Shown here: in pieces, positions 12,985 to 24,329 of the stretch
Position numbering within the stretch: the stretch's first letter is position 1
Layout of the letters: each line of letters starts with the position of its first letter
Assembly: GCF_040802235.1 (NCBI RefSeq)
Contig: NC_133157.1
Span: 88,398,001-88,462,000, forward strand
DNA from: Manis javanica
Taxonomy: Eukaryota; Chordata; Mammalia; Pholidota; Manidae
Length of the DNA: 64,000 nucleotides
Direction of reading: 5' to 3'
Notes under the pieces: model-generated
Seen by the model: only the letters and a program-made list of their open reading frames with translations
The model's database searches: none
Told to the model about the DNA's origin: nothing
Translations under genes and position numbers: made by a program

Positions 12985-14290
12985 TGATAGAGACCAAAGG
13001 ACCAACAGAACAGAACAGAGTCCAACAATTCAAACAAGTAAGTATGGAAATTCGGCACATGGTAATAGTGGCATTTCAAGTCAGTGTGGAAAACATGGAT
13101 TATTTAATTGGGAGAACTGGCAATCGAAAGTAAACCAAGTCAGCTCTCATGCTAAGTTATAAATGAATTCTAGAAAGATTCCAGAACTAAAATTATAATT
13201 ATTAGTGAGAGAAACCATAGATACTTTTTATAATATGCAGGTGGAAAGAGCCTTTCTAAGCATGATGTAGAATTTTCAGAAGCCTGAAGAATACCAGACT
13301 TGAAATTTAGAAACAATACATTTTTTTAATTCAGTAAACTATAAATACCAGAAATAAAACAAGACCTGTGACAAATTTGGATAATGCATTTGGAACACAA
13401 TAATGAGTAACAAATAAAATGCTCCTATTCATGGGAAGGAGATATATAGTTAAAAAAATAGTTTAAGGAAATGAACAGAGAAGAAATACATCAAAAAGGA
13501 AAACAATATCTGAAAGGATATACCAACAATCGAAACACAAATTAATATATAAATATGACATCATAAAACATTTATCACATTGGCAATGAGCTAAAGCAAA
13601 TCATTACTCCCTGTGTTCTGAGGACGTGCGGAAACGGGTGCTTGCAGAGCTCCTGAGCAGGTCGGCCCAGTTGTATTTGGGTTACAGTTTGCCAACAGCT
13701 ATAGACACGTACATATGGTGGCCTTGGATCCAGCAGTTTAAATGATAGACATTCATCTCATATAATTACTTGAGCAAGAGTGTCAACATATCCAAAAAGA
13801 ACTTATCTGCAAAAGTGTTGATAGTTGCTCAAAATTAGAACCACTTTTAGTGTCTTTCTCTCAAGAGTTAATTGGTTAAATAAATGTGGTATACTAATAT
13901 GTTGGAATATTGAGCGGGTTAAAAAATAGTAAAACAGTACCATCTATATACTATAAATACTTGATGTACAAGGGAGCAGTTCAAGTGAAACTTGAATTTT
14001 AGAGAATGAGGAGTAATTTAAGCTTCAACCACATATATTGCAATTGTATGTTTATGTTTATACATATATGTAAATATACCATATATATTTATATATTCAT
14101 AGACTATTCATAAAAGGGTATGCAAGAAATTGATAAAACATTCTGGAGAGAGCTGTGGAATGGGAAATTTGGGAAGGATTATTTTTTTTTCTACATAGAC
14201 TTTAAATTTTTAGAAATTTTTATTAAAATGACATATATTTTGCTTAAAATGTCAAACAGCACTATAAGACTTATAATGAAAACCAGCCTA
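12985..14290 (+). mobile_element. Second old L1 fragment (ORF2 3' part), sense
   Basis: Begins agagaccaaaggaccaacag and runs through diverged ORF2 C-terminal sequence (cagaacagagtccaacaatt, then gtggcatttcaagtcagtg) to an AT-rich end near 14290. It could equally be a half-L1 (HAL1) or another L1M subfamily. No frame is open over a useful length. Confidence 0.6.
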
Positions 14291-14940
14291 AGGTCTGGAT
14301 TAAAGGTGCCCAGTTTAAGATAATTCACAAAAGGGAAAAATGCCAATGAAGAAAGAAAATTGGTGACACGGAAAATAAAAGAGAAGAAAACATGAATCAG
14401 GCCAGGAATCCACATCTAAGCACAGAAATACGTCTAAGAATCTCCCTATTTTGTGATTCTTATGAGCACAACACTGTAGAACTTGCATTATTTCCAAAGC
14501 AAGAGACCATCTGCATTGACTTAGGAATAAAGCCATGAAATGACAGTGAACATGACGTCCCCTGGGCATAGGCAGAACATTAGGGGGTCAGACAAGTGAA
14601 ATCAGCATGACAGGGTGCATTCTCTTAGGTGATCTAGGAAAAGGTGGAAACCTACTGCCCCTTCCTTGGAAGGGGACCAGGAAAGAAGGTAATGACTAGT
14701 GAATGATCATAAAGTCACCAAAGGAGACTAGACTTTCCACCTTGTCTCCTTGGCTTCACAAACCTGCCATACACATGGTGGCACTTAGAACACCTGTTCC
14801 CCAAAGCAATACAGTGGACCCTGACAGATCTCCAGGGGTCTATGCTGCATCTCCCTCAGACTTGCCATGGCAAACTGTGAAAGGAATCTGAAATATGCCC
14901 ATTCTTGACATAGCTTGTTCCCTAAATTCTAGAACTCATG
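14291..14940. other. No recognised feature
   Basis: Unique-looking DNA between the L1 block and the open frame at 14942-15391. Confidence 0.4.
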
Positions 14941-14941
14941 T

Positions 14942-15391
14942 CTAGTTCACATTGTTAATCTTCATTTTAAATGGTTCTGTGGGCTGCTGAGCATGCAGGA
15001 TTTTTCTTATCACGTTACGTCTTTCTTTTACATTAACAAGCAGCAGTGTTTTCTTTGTGGAATTAAACTCCACAAAAATATCCTTGCAAGCAGATTTGTG
15101 TCTTGATAACAATCTGTTGATTAATTTGGCTGCAGAATGCTGATGGAGTGCGTGAATCTCTGGGAAGGCTTCCAGCAGATACACATCAGTGTAATTAAAT
15201 TCTTCCAGCATTTTACAGCTGTCAGGGTGACGTTTTACCATTCTGACATCCAGCCTGGCTTCAGCTGGAAGGGATGTGCGGTGTGTGTGTGTGTTTTTCA
15301 CAGCAGCTCCTGTGCTGTGTTCACATCTACCCGCTACCCCCACCCCCAGTTTCTTCCGTGAAGAGACGGGGTTTGCTTCTGAGGGAGGCAA
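14942..15391 (-). other. Orphan 149-codon open frame
   Basis: The minus strand has an uninterrupted frame ending at 14942. Its C-terminal ~100 codons (about 14942-15270) have mixed, non-repetitive composition rich in K, L, H and N, for example HSAAKLINRLLSRHKSACKD. The N-terminal third runs through a (CA)n-like tract (15281-15299) and looks non-coding. A weak acceptor-like ccttccag lies in between on the minus strand. I do not recognise the protein and see no nearby poly(A) signal. It may be a chance frame, an old exon or a conserved non-coding element. Confidence 0.2.
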
Positions 15392-15479
15392 GGCTTATCT
15401 GATCACCTTCCTTCCCCTCAGTCCTTCTGTGCTTTGTCCAAAGGTGATGATAGTAAGATAGTAAGTAGGCATATAACTA

Positions 15480-15600
15480 GTGGGGTATGGCGAGCATAGG
15501 TTTTGGAGTTAAACAGAGTCCATTTAAATCCTGGCACTGCTGTTTACAAGTTCTGTGATGTCTGTTTCCTCCTGTGTCAAATGGAGAAACAAAATTTTGA
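15480..15600 (+). mobile_element. MIR SINE
   Basis: Diverged MIR core and tail order: ggttttggagttaaacagag, aatcctggcactgctg, then tgtttcctcctgtgtcaaatgg. Confidence 0.7.
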
Positions 15601-15612
15601 TAGGAGACTATT

Positions 15613-16105
15613 TTAGTCAGGGTTCTCTAGAGTAACAGAACCACTAGGATGTGTATGTGTATATGTATTATGTATGTATTTATATAAAGAGGTTTATTAT
15701 AAGGAATCAGCTCACATGCTTATGGGAGCTGACCAGTCCCACGATCTTGAGGATGATTGACAAGCTGGGGACCCAAGGAGCCAAAGGCTTTGTTTTAGTC
15801 TGAAGGCCAGCAGGAAGAGCCTATGTTTCAGTTCAAGCATGGCAAGAGGACAAAGGCGATGTCCCTGTTTGCAGGCAGTCAGGCAAGAGCAATTCCCTCT
15901 TACTCCGTGGCAGGTCAGCCTTTTCGTTTTCTTCAGGCTGTCAACTGATTAGATGAGGCCCATCCACTCTGGGGAGGGAAATGTTTTACTCAGTCTACAT
16001 TTAACTGTTAAACTCATTGAAAAACACCCTCACAGACACATCCAGAATAATGTTTGACCAGACATCTTGGGCAGCCTGTGGTCCAGGTAGCATACAAAAT
16101 TAAAT
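15613..16105 (-). mobile_element. ERVL-type LTR (MLT2-like), antisense
   Basis: Plus strand starts agtcagggttctctagagtaac and ends in tttgaccagacatcttgggc followed by acaaaattaa, a familiar mammal-wide LTR read in reverse. The middle holds the expected caactgattagatgaggccc block. The subfamily name is from memory and uncertain. Confidence 0.6.
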
Positions 16106-16409
16106 ATCAGAGGGACTTTTGAGAATTGGAAGTTAATGTTTGGGAAGTGCTTTAGTACAGGGACAGACAATTGGGACTTAGAAAGTTCTTAACAGATGAT
16201 TGTTAAAAAAACCTGTTTTACTTATTGATGATTTGATCTCCATGGCAACCTAAGGAGGTGAGCACTGAGGAGGAATTCACCCCTCTTCCAGAGGAGGGCA
16301 TCAAGACATTGCTTGATTGGTTGTACAATTGGTCAGGGCTTTCCAGAGCATGCCAATCCCTGTGCGTTTGGGGTAGGGGGGAGGCAGGGCAGGTGCAGAT
16401 GAGTGCGCA

Positions 16410-16545
16410 CGCACGGAGGGTGAAGGTGAGCGTGGGTGTGGGAATGCGGGGCGAGCGCGCGGAGGGTGAGGGTGAGGGTCGGTGTGGGAACGCGGGGCGA
16501 GTGCGCGGAGGCTGAAGGTGAGGGTCCGTGTGTGAGCGTGGCACC
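16410..16545. repeat. GC-rich minisatellite, three ~46-bp units
   Basis: Three diverged copies of a unit reading gcggagggtgagggtgaggg...tgtgggaacgcggggcgag. The first is 48 bp, the second 46 bp and the third partial. CpG and G-run content are high. It produces long spurious open frames on both strands (16218-16868 and 16333-16890). Confidence 0.85.
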
Positions 16546-16879
16546 CGCACTGAGCCTGGGCAGGTGTGGCGTTCTGGAGACCGTGGGTCCTGGAAGGCCT
16601 TTGCGGGATAGTGGAGCACAGTCAGTGGGGTGGCCAAAGAGCTCTGCTCCTGATTCGTCTTTTGTGAGAAAGCCTGAGAGTGGATTACCGAATGCTGTAA
16701 ATCTAATTCGTACCTGCGGTACATCATCTTCATGCCAGGAGTGGTCATAGGGACAGAGTCGCTGTGTGTGGCAACCAGCTGGGAAGCACAAAGGACATGA
16801 AAACATCTTAGATTCCGTATCGTATCGTAGCACTGGTGATAATTGCACCTGCGGGACTGCAGTGTCACTTTGCTCTGTC

Positions 16880-17115
16880 TCGTAAATCATAGAATCTGGA
16901 GACTGTAAGGACCTTAAAGTTAATCCAGCGCAGTAGCTGTAATTCCATAATCACGTGGTAATACCTGGCCTTAGAGTGTTTCAGGTTTTGTAAAACACTT
17001 TCAGGTATATTGTTCACCGTGACCTGGACAACACACGCGACAGAGGACTGTAAGTGCCTTGCTCGAGGTCTTACATTATTTAGGGAAGAGTGAGGACAGG
17101 GGCTCCGGAGACTGC
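16880..17115 (-). mobile_element. MIR-family fragment (tentative)
   Basis: The start atcatagaatctggagactg...aaggacctta and the later gtgccttgctcgaggtc resemble a diverged MIR-class SINE in reverse. Divergence is high. Confidence 0.35.
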
Positions 17116-19060
17116 ACAGATCTGGCGGTGGGGAACATCTAGGTTGCATACCATGTAACACAGCCTAACAGATGTCTCCTGGGGCTGCAACTGTTTGCAC
17201 TCATCTCTCATACACGGAGTGTGAATCCTTTATCTGAAATATATGTATAACTTCTCTTGGTAACTCCTAAAGCAGATCTAAATCCCGTCTCTAGAAGACA
17301 GTCATTCGCAAATGTAGGTACAGCACCCATTTGCCCTGCATGCCCTGCAGGTCCTCTTTGTACTCTTTTCAAAGCTAAACCTCCTGTTCCACGTCCCTCC
17401 ACCAGGACAAGGGTTTCAGACACCCTTCCTCCCCCGCCCCAGTGTAGTTGCTTTGCTTGCAACAGGCCTCGCTCCATACATTCCTTGTAAAGTGAGTCCT
17501 GCCAGCGGCCATGGTGCGCTGGATGGTCTTAGTCTTCAGCGTGGAGTGTGCGTTTGTCCTTGGATGCCTTTGCTTCAGATCCCCACACATGGAAATGCAC
17601 ACAGAGTGAACAACAGCAGCTCTCCTGGGCAGGGACAGTGGCCCGCTTCCGCCGCCGCCCACTCCATGAGTTCTACTGGGCCTCCAATACTTTCACTATG
17701 TTTTGTTTCCTGGTTTGGTGACCTACACTCACTCTTCTCCCTCTTCCTTCTTGGGGAGTGGTTTTGTTGGTAGATGTCCTGCTTGGTAGGCAGGCTTGGA
17801 TATTCCCGTCATCTCCTCAGGCGAGAAGGTCCTGGGTCCCAGAGAGAAGACATGTGGGGTGCTATGACCATGTAGTTAGTGTGCATGTGGCTGCCTTCTT
17901 AATGTGCTCTGGGGCTCCATGAGCTTCACGGAAGGGCCACTGATGCTGGGTGTACAGTCACTAAGCCCACCTCCCCGCCTTTCCTCACGTGTTCAGTTTT
18001 GTGTTGTGCTATTGATTTTCCGGATCCAAGTACAGGCCTCACGTTTCCTCCCATTACTCTTCTTTGCAATGTCTACTCTCCATCCTGCAGTTTAAGGCAT
18101 TTTTGTTTTATCATCATTGGTGCTTACCTTTCTTCAAAGCTTCCAATTATTCATTAAGCTTAATTTTAAAACATGTCCCATAATTCTTCCTTCTTTTTAA
18201 TTTTTGAAATCTTTTCTTATTTCCTTTTCCTTGTCCACATAACTGTGAGCATACCTATGGCAGCATTTTATACCTTCCACACGCACGCACGTCCATGTGT
18301 CTTCTTCACTTAAGGGTTTAAGAGCCAATGTTGAAGGAGAACCAAGAGTAACTAGTCCTGAATTTTAACCATGAAATTCAGCTATTAAATGAGGACTCTA
18401 GGGCCCCACTGAAGACCCACAAAGGCCCACAAACCTCCATGACATGGTTCTGTGGGAAAGCTCAGAAGAGTGGAAAGCATGGGGGATTCAATGTAAAAAC
18501 ACAACTCACAGTGGAGGAAGGCTGTTCCAAGTCCATCACAAATATAATGGAAAAGATGCAGAACTGAAGTTTCCACTCGGTGGGAAGGAAGCATTTCTCC
18601 TTTGAGCTGCTGAGAGAGCCAGTCAAGGGAAAGTTGTGTGCGCAACTTCTGCTTGAAGGATGTGTGGGACTTGGGACTGAGAGAGCAGTCCTGACGCAAA
18701 GGACCCCAAGAGGAGAACGTGGCTCCCCTGAGCCCCAGGAGAGAATGCCAGCTAGTGTCCAGTGTGAGAGGAAAACAGATTTAATGAGCGTTTCAACATT
18801 CATTTTTAAATATATTTAAACCCAGTGTTAATGTTGGAGCATTTCACTCATGTATTTTAATCCCTGCTGTTATTATCTTTGTGATACCAATGCCTCCTGG
18901 AAGTCCCTGATGCACATGGAATGAATCTAAGTACCATTTCTGGGTCATCCAGTCCACATATATGAACCACATACATGCAATATTTTTAATTCTTAGTATG
19001 CAGTCATATTCTTACAACACATAGTGAATAATAAGGTGCAGTATACAACATGTAATACAC
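17116..19060. other. No recognised feature
   Basis: Mixed-composition intergenic DNA; open frames are short and unlike any family I know. Confidence 0.4.
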
Positions 19061-19064
19061 TAGA

Positions 19065-19255
19065 GATTGACCTATGGGCCAGCGACCTGCTTTTGTTAAG
19101 TTTTATTTGAACACAGCCACATTCATTTACTCACATATTGTTTATGTCTGCTTTGGGTACCAGGGCAGAAATGAGTGGTGACAACATGGGCTGTATGTCC
19201 CACAAGACTAAAATATTTACTCTCTTTCCCTTTAACATAAAGTTTTCCCAATCCA
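19065..19255 (+). mobile_element. hAT (Charlie-type) non-autonomous DNA transposon fragment
   Basis: Contains the block tttatttgaacacagccac, then tgtctgctttgg, tgtatgtcccacaagactaa and atatttactctctttccctt, known from a common mammalian MER element of the hAT group. Terminal inverted repeats are decayed and the subfamily is unresolved. Confidence 0.6.
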
Positions 19256-19259
19256 GTAA

Positions 19260-21980
19260 TACCTACAATAATATGTAATACATAACACATGGCATGTTAA
19301 CATAGACTCACACATATGACATATAAATATAAATCTGCAAGATCATAATTCATATATATTTGTTTATTCGTCTAAAGTTTGAGGATAAGCTACTTGGTGA
19401 TTTGTACAGATAAGCCACTAAAGCATTTTTCTAATTTAAAGTATTTGTTGTGCTGGCAAATCTGAAAATTGTCCTGTGGGGCTAGTTAAAATATACAGAA
19501 ACTGTTCTACAAAAATAATAACTGACGCAGCAATTAACAAACACAATTCTAGTCGAGATTTTTCCTGTTTTCCAAATAAATCATTAACAGTTGTAGTAAC
19601 TTTTAAGGCTAGTCCATGTCAAGGACAATGGTTCAAACTGGCGTTGAGTGAGTGATTCTCCGAGCCATTCAGAGAACACACATGTGGCATGAAGTCAGTA
19701 GATTTGAATTTTGTGGCCCAGATGGAGAAACAGCTTTGGGGTCTAAAGCTTTCAAAAGCTAATTCTGAGGGATATAGTCTAAAAACTCAAATGTGTTGAA
19801 CAGATGTATGGAGATTTCTCACTGCGTGCATTTCTCAGACCCGTTCAGTTTTCTGCGCAGCTTCTCTGCTCTCCGGCTGCCTTTGCTGCACAGTCAGAGG
19901 GTGGAGTGCTCCTCATGAGGGCGCTACCCCACGGGAGGCAGAAGGAATCAGGTCCTCTGCTTGCAGAGTGCAGTGTGTACAGGGCCTGCTTCCTGTCCTT
20001 TGACTGCAGTAGGCTGGGGTGCAGTAGGCTAGGCTGCTTTCTGTGGGATCACAAAGCTGTTTCTAACCGCGGCAGCTGAGACCGGGCCCTGGTTATCACG
20101 GTGATGAAGAGTATGGAATCTGGGCAGCCCTGCACACCCCGTCCTGTTTGACAGAGACATTGCACTCCGTTCTCATCTGATACATATGAATATTCATTGA
20201 ATGCACAGGGGTTAAATTACAAAGGCATATGTCACACCATGAGGGACTTAACTGCTACACCAGGCACCTCTTATTTGTTTGTAATGCCCACAAAGAAACT
20301 TGCATGTGAATAAAACAGTAAACTTCTCAGTGTACCTCTGCTAAACTCAGACAGAGAGTTAAATTCCACTACTGTGGAAGTAGGCATGGCTTGCAGTCCA
20401 CACATTATGTCACAGAAGGTGGTGGCATTTCCTTGTGGCCCTACTAAGCCACTCACCTACCTCCCTTCCCCTTCACCTCCTCCCCCATAACCCTCTTCTT
20501 TTAGAGTACTGATGTGCAGAAGGCCAGGAACTGGGACAGTGGCTGTGATGGTGGGGGATTTGTCTATGAACAGAGTGGAGTGTGAGGAAACTGTAACAGG
20601 GGAAGATTCCCCGGGGCAGCTCTGCTCTTCCTGGCAGAACATCACCTGCAGGAAGAATTGTGTCTACCTGCTGACCCTTAGTGATGCCAAAACACCTCTC
20701 AGTTTGGTTTTGGTTAGAGTTTTTGTGGCTGATCTACAACATGCTTGGTCTACAAAAGGTGGGTCACACATTGTCTGCATCACAGGCAATGTTCTCCGTG
20801 AATTTGTAGGAATGAGAAGCTAGTTACATCCTTAGCTCCTCCCCATCAGATACCCTCCTGTAATGGGCACCTGCTCCTCACAAGTCTGAGGGTGAGAAAG
20901 AGGGGACAAGAAATGAAAGGACATGTACCCTGAAGTAAGTGGAGCAGGCTCTGGCTCATTAATGGAGAGCGCTGACACAACAGACAGAGGAGAAGGGACT
21001 CCCATAATTACCTGTGGACTTTTCTCTCTATTGCTAGTTATTTTCCTCCTGATCAGGCAGCACCAGCTCTTGCTGAGAGCAGAGATCGGTATCTGTGCTC
21101 CCAAAGCAATGCATTGCCCGCTGTTGGCACTGCACCGAGGGCTGGTGCAGGTCTGGGCATTGGCCGGGTGGACTGGCTGCGGCACAGCCTGTCTACCTTG
21201 TGAAGCTTATAAAGCCACTGACGTGTCGAAATTTTCAGAGCTTTGTTTTTCCTCTGCTCGTCTGCATCCCTTGGGGGCAGTGTGTCATCTGCTCATTATG
21301 CCCTAATGCTTATTATGCTCAGCCTGCTGTGACTAAGGAGGCAGGGGGCCTCTCCACCAGGAGGTGGCCTGGGTGGCAGCTCCACAGATCCCAAGCCATC
21401 CAACCTGCTGGCCTTGTGGTCTCGGTTTTCAGATTCATGGGTGCTGCTGCTTCTTGCCTCAATGGGTTTGGGAACTGCTCTTCTTTCCACAGATGCTGAA
21501 GTGAGCTGTCTGCAGCTGCACAGATGTGAACATCTGTGTGTGAAGAATTTAGCATAGTCTCCTGAAGCTGGAACATGAACTTTTGCCAAGAGAGGGGCAG
21601 ACAAGTGGACTGTTTGGGGGGCTCCTGAAAGCTGGCGCTGGTGCTGTGGGTAGGGTTCATCCAGACAGTCCTGGTTCTTGCCTGTCATTCTAGAGGAAGG
21701 GCTAATAGTACTCCCTTCCATGCTCAGGGTGTCCCAACTTGCACATCACATGCTGTGGTCACCCTAACAGGCTGTCTTCTGAGTGTTTAAGTAGGTATGT
21801 GTCTACATGGTGAGCCATGAGGGAGACCAAAGACCCTGCACCCCTGGAGTGGGCAGGCCTTCTGACATGCCAGCACTCAGCCCCCGGGGCTGGGGGAACA
21901 TTAGATCTGAAGAGCCTCTGTTCAAAGGTGTGGGCAAAGGAGCTGGATTGGCGAACTACTGACTTCCAGCTGCCTACACA
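19260..21980. other. No recognised feature
   Basis: AT-rich to 19560, then mixed composition. No gene or clear repeat was seen. Confidence 0.4.
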
Positions 21981-21984
21981 GTAT

Positions 21985-22150
21985 GCTCATTCATTTAGCC
22001 CTCAGAGGAATATTGGGAGCATTATCACCCCTAATTTACCATGAAGAGAAGAGCTAAGAGGTCTCTCCAAAGGTTCAAAGACTGTGGTAAGGCAGGGATT
22101 TGAATTTGCCTCTGTCAGCTTCAAGTTACAGGCCTGTCTGTGATACCGTG
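21985..22150 (-). mobile_element. MIR SINE, antisense
   Basis: Reads in reverse as the MIR pattern: gggagcattatcacccctaa, then gagctaagaggtctctcc, then ggcagggatttgaatttgcc. Confidence 0.65.
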
Positions 22151-22533
22151 CTCACCGGGAAGACAGGCAGAGCATGTGAGCCAGTGCTGGTGAGACTCAA
22201 GAGGATTATCGGGAGGGAAGACCCTCCTTCCTGTTTCTGAGTATTGTGGGACCTGATGGGTGGAAGGGAGAAGGGGACAGACACACCACAGTTTCAGAGA
22301 AGAATCAGGTGAGAAAGCTAAGGAGATCAGAAGCTACCTGGAAGGGGTGTTCTCAGGCCCCCTGGGCTGGGCTGGGGCAGGGAAGTTCTTCGGTGACTGA
22401 CTGGGGACCTTGATGGAGGGGTTACTGAGCCCCTACACACAGTATGGACCAAGTTGCTCCCTAGAAAGCCTGAATGTGGGAAAGAAAGTGCTGCTGTGGA
22501 ATCCGGTCTCTGCAGGGCGGGAAGGGGGAGACA

Positions 22534-22770
22534 CTGATGTTGGAGAAGGGACTGTTGTTGGATGAGGAATTGATGTTGGAAGAGAAAATTGATGATGGAA
22601 GGGGAAACTGATGGTGGAGGAGGAAGTTAATGATGGAAGGGGAAATTGATGATGGGAAAGGAAATTGATGATTGGAAGGGGGCATTGATTACAGGAAGGG
22701 AAAATTGATGGGCAGAAATTGATGATAGGACGGGCAAAGTCATGGGATGGAGAATTTGATGCTGGGAAGA
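22534..22770. repeat. Purine-rich minisatellite, ~18-20-bp units
   Basis: About ten diverged copies of a unit close to ttgatgatggaaggggaaa. The plus strand is strongly purine-biased. It explains the low-complexity 118- and 74-codon minus-strand frames that overlap it. Confidence 0.85.
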
Positions 22771-22774
22771 ACAT

Positions 22775-23285
22775 CAGCACTTGCCTCAACCTTCCAAACA
22801 GCTTTCATGTTAACCAACAATTTTTTGTTGTAGGCTTTGGGCCACGGCCAACCTGTCAGTGTTCCTCCCTGCACGCAGGTGAGTCATGCCAACTTGGGAT
22901 TCAGGATGGCTCAGGTTAATGGTCAGCCCATGGTCAGGCAGGGGTGGTAAGCAGAGGGCTTTATTTAACACCCCCTAACATTTTGGTGAGCAGATAATAA
23001 AGTACCAGTATAACTCCTTGAGTGACAGCTGCTCCATGGTGTCATGAAGCTTCGGTTTCCTCCCAGGGTCAAATCCTCGCATCCCTGAGTTTCTACCAGC
23101 TCCCTTCACACTCATCGGTGGCCACTTTCTCCAACTGGGCTCCAGCTCCCACTTTTCCCTCCCTTTCCTGGACCAGCCCCTTCTCCCTCTGTCCTTATCT
23201 GTGCAATGTACACTGCCATGCTCCAGATCCCCAATTAAACATAAACTATGGCTGTGGGCTGTCCAGGACCTGCAGCCCCTCTCCC
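22775..23285. other. No recognised feature
   Basis: Unique-looking DNA between the minisatellite and the L2. Confidence 0.35.
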
Positions 23286-23289
23286 CTCA

Positions 23290-23970
23290 CCGAGTTCTAA
23301 GGCTTTGTCTCTGGAGTAAAGTTTGAACCTCTTTACATCTCTGCATTGCCATCATTACCACCCTGCCCCAGGCCACCATCACCTCTCGCCTGCCTACCAC
23401 AAAGGCCTTCTGACAATCCTGTGTACTTGTATTCCAGTCTTTCTCCAATATGTTCTCTTAAAAGGAACTATTTTTTCAAAATATGAATCAGGTCATGTCA
23501 CCCTCCTGTCAAACATACTTCCATTTCTCTCCCATTTTTTTCATCCCCAGTTCCCACGACTCTGAGATGAAAATCCGAACCCCTTCCAAGGCCTGAAAGG
23601 CTCTGGAATATCTGTTTCCTGCCAACTGTCTAACCTCATCTCAGGTCAGTTGTGGCCCTCTTCAGCAGGCGCCAGGCGCGCATGCCCACTTTTCTCTTCC
23701 TCAAATGTAATCCCTTTCCCGGCTCTGGGCCAACCAGGTGCCTGCCTCCCACCTTTAATCGCCTCTCAGAGGCTGCCCCAGGACCTACCTTAAATAGCGC
23801 CCTCTCTTCCAGCTTTTTCTACCACATGAATGGCATCCTTTGCCTATTCCTTTTCACTGTGAAAGAATATTGCTGTTTTCTTTCTCCGTTTCATCTGCTA
23901 GAATGTGAGCTCTGTGAGCTGCTCTACCTCCAACACCTAGAGCAGCATCTGCAGCTCTACGGGTTATTTG
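23290..23970 (+). mobile_element. L2 3' region
   Basis: Diverged L2 with the familiar order: a C-rich block of small exon-like words, ctaccacatgaatggcatcc, then gctagaatgtgagctctgtg and the caacacctagagcag end. No frame is open. Confidence 0.6.
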
Positions 23971-24039
23971 ATGACGTGCATTCCTTTGTTTTTGCCACTT
24001 ACCTCATGTGGTATGGTTCCCTTTTACTTTTCAAAAATT

Positions 24040-24235
24040 TTTCTTTCTAATAATTTTAGACTCATGGAAATTGCAAAAATACTGCAGAGAATTTTTGCAT
24101 ATTTTTCCCTTTTCTTTCCCCCGTAATATCTTAAGTAACTAGAGAACAATCATCACTTATAAAAACAGGACAATTACATTGATATGATACTATTAATTAA
24201 ACTGCAGACCTCATTTGGATTTCTCAGATTTTAAA
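24040..24235 (+). mobile_element. Partial copy C of old interspersed repeat
   Basis: Resembles the start region of the old repeat whose longer copies lie at 40670-41545 and 53900-57330 (gaaattgcaaaaatactgc, ttacattgatatgatac, ctgcagacctcatttgg). Family unresolved; strand is given relative to those copies. Confidence 0.4.
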
Positions 24236-24329
24236 TGTGACTTATTCTATTATTGTTATATTATTAAAATGTTTGGAGGAACTTGTCAGTAAAACTCTGG
24301 GTCTGCTGATTCATTTAAAATTTGTGTGG

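Noticed and set aside
16218-16890. Open frames of 216 and 185 codons on the minus strand
   Set aside because: They overlap the GC-rich minisatellite, show P/R/H-rich low-complexity text in two overlapping frames and match no known protein.
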